Shown here: piece after piece, positions 63,878 through 64,000 of the stretch
How the letters are laid out: every line of letters begins with the position of its first letter
How positions within the stretch are numbered: the stretch's first letter is position 1
DNA from: Zanthoxylum bungeanum
Taxonomy: Eukaryota; Streptophyta; Magnoliopsida; Sapindales; Rutaceae
DNA: 64,000 nt
Reading direction: 5' to 3'
Assembly (NCBI GenBank): GCA_019454045.1
Contig: SKCR01031817.1
Coordinates: forward strand, 1-64,000
Position numbers and translations under genes: made by a program
Notes under the pieces: model-generated
Database searches by the model: none
What the model was told of the DNA's origin: nothing
The model's input: only the letters and a program-made list of their open reading frames with translations

Positions 63878-64000
63878 GTTTTACTCTGGATGTCTTCAAA
63901 AGTGCAATGATGAGTTGAATTTATAACACCTGAAAAGGGTGAGCAAAAATAATAGCACTAGTACCTACCAAATGACAATTATTAGTTAAACAGTAAAATA
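63878..64000 (-). other. Leader upstream of LOG-like gene F with splice-acceptor-like tract
   Basis: Read on the minus strand, TTTAACTAATAATTGTC (branch-like TAACTAAT) is followed by a pyrimidine-rich GCTCACCCTTTTCAG with AG at 63931-63930, then a 52-bp leader to the ATG. It parallels 57300-57403 in element E. Confidence 0.5.

Larger units (their letters stand above)
50945..64000 (-). mobile_element. Athila/Tat-like gypsy element F, 3' part, carrying a LOG-like gene
   Basis: The element runs right to left and continues beyond the window edge. Visible are a LOG-like frame (63224-63877), a structured 3' untranslated region, a polypurine tract, and a 3' LTR (50945-51447 plus 60568-61904) split by element E. 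Rejoining the LTR across E restores continuous homology with the 5' LTR of E. Confidence 0.82.

Overview
The window is nuclear DNA of a flowering plant, most likely a eudicot. Evidence: an intronless nuclear psaF gene whose product carries a two-part chloroplast/thylakoid presequence, a plant-type cyclin T gene with GT-AG introns, very AT-rich non-coding sequence, and dense plant-type Ty1/copia and Ty3/gypsy LTR retrotransposons plus hAT-like and Tourist-like MITEs. The species cannot be named from the sequence alone.

Layout. 1-3029: 3' end of a decayed copia element (A), a pol scrap plus its 3' LTR. 3030-10971: a second copia element (B) with a truncated 5' LTR and a broken gag-pol. 10972-12690: AT-rich spacer with a degenerate repeat. 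12725-13411 (minus): psaF, photosystem I subunit III. 14761-25593 (minus): a six-coding-exon cyclin T gene (CYCT1-type, 584 codons plus stop). Its first coding intron is 6.2 kb and has been colonised by LTR fragments, a gag remnant and several MITEs, three of them with target-site duplications (TSDs). 26990-27721: a hAT-like repeat and a SINE-like fragment. 27722-37479: a full-length copia element (C) with similar 2.0 kb LTRs, TSD CTTAC and a decayed interior. 38145-45982: copia element D, related to B, with an open gag and a pol-to-LTR deletion. 45983-64000: a nest of Athila/Tat-like gypsy elements. G (minus) sits in the 3' LTR of D, H (minus) in G, F (minus) in H, and E (plus, TSD CTATC) in the 3' LTR of F.

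The most unusual content is in the gypsy family. E and F each carry, where env-like genes usually lie, an intronless homologue of LOG (the cytokinin-activating phosphoribohydrolase). In both, a strong splice-acceptor-like tract stands just upstream. E also has an open frame with a basic, cysteine-rich segment that resembles the nucleic-acid-binding proteins of carla-like plant viruses. E lacks reverse transcriptase: its gag-protease frame runs in frame into the integrase C-terminus. Its LTR promoter has seven CACGTG palindromes in 331 bp just upstream of a TATA box.

The three copia leaders (B, C, D) share another structure: about four spaced copies of a GCCAAAG-type motif, most of them framed by short inverted repeats of unrelated sequence, which suggests a conserved array of RNA hairpins.

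Only psaF and the cyclin T gene are confident host genes. Everything else is transposable-element sequence or spacer with no recognised gene.
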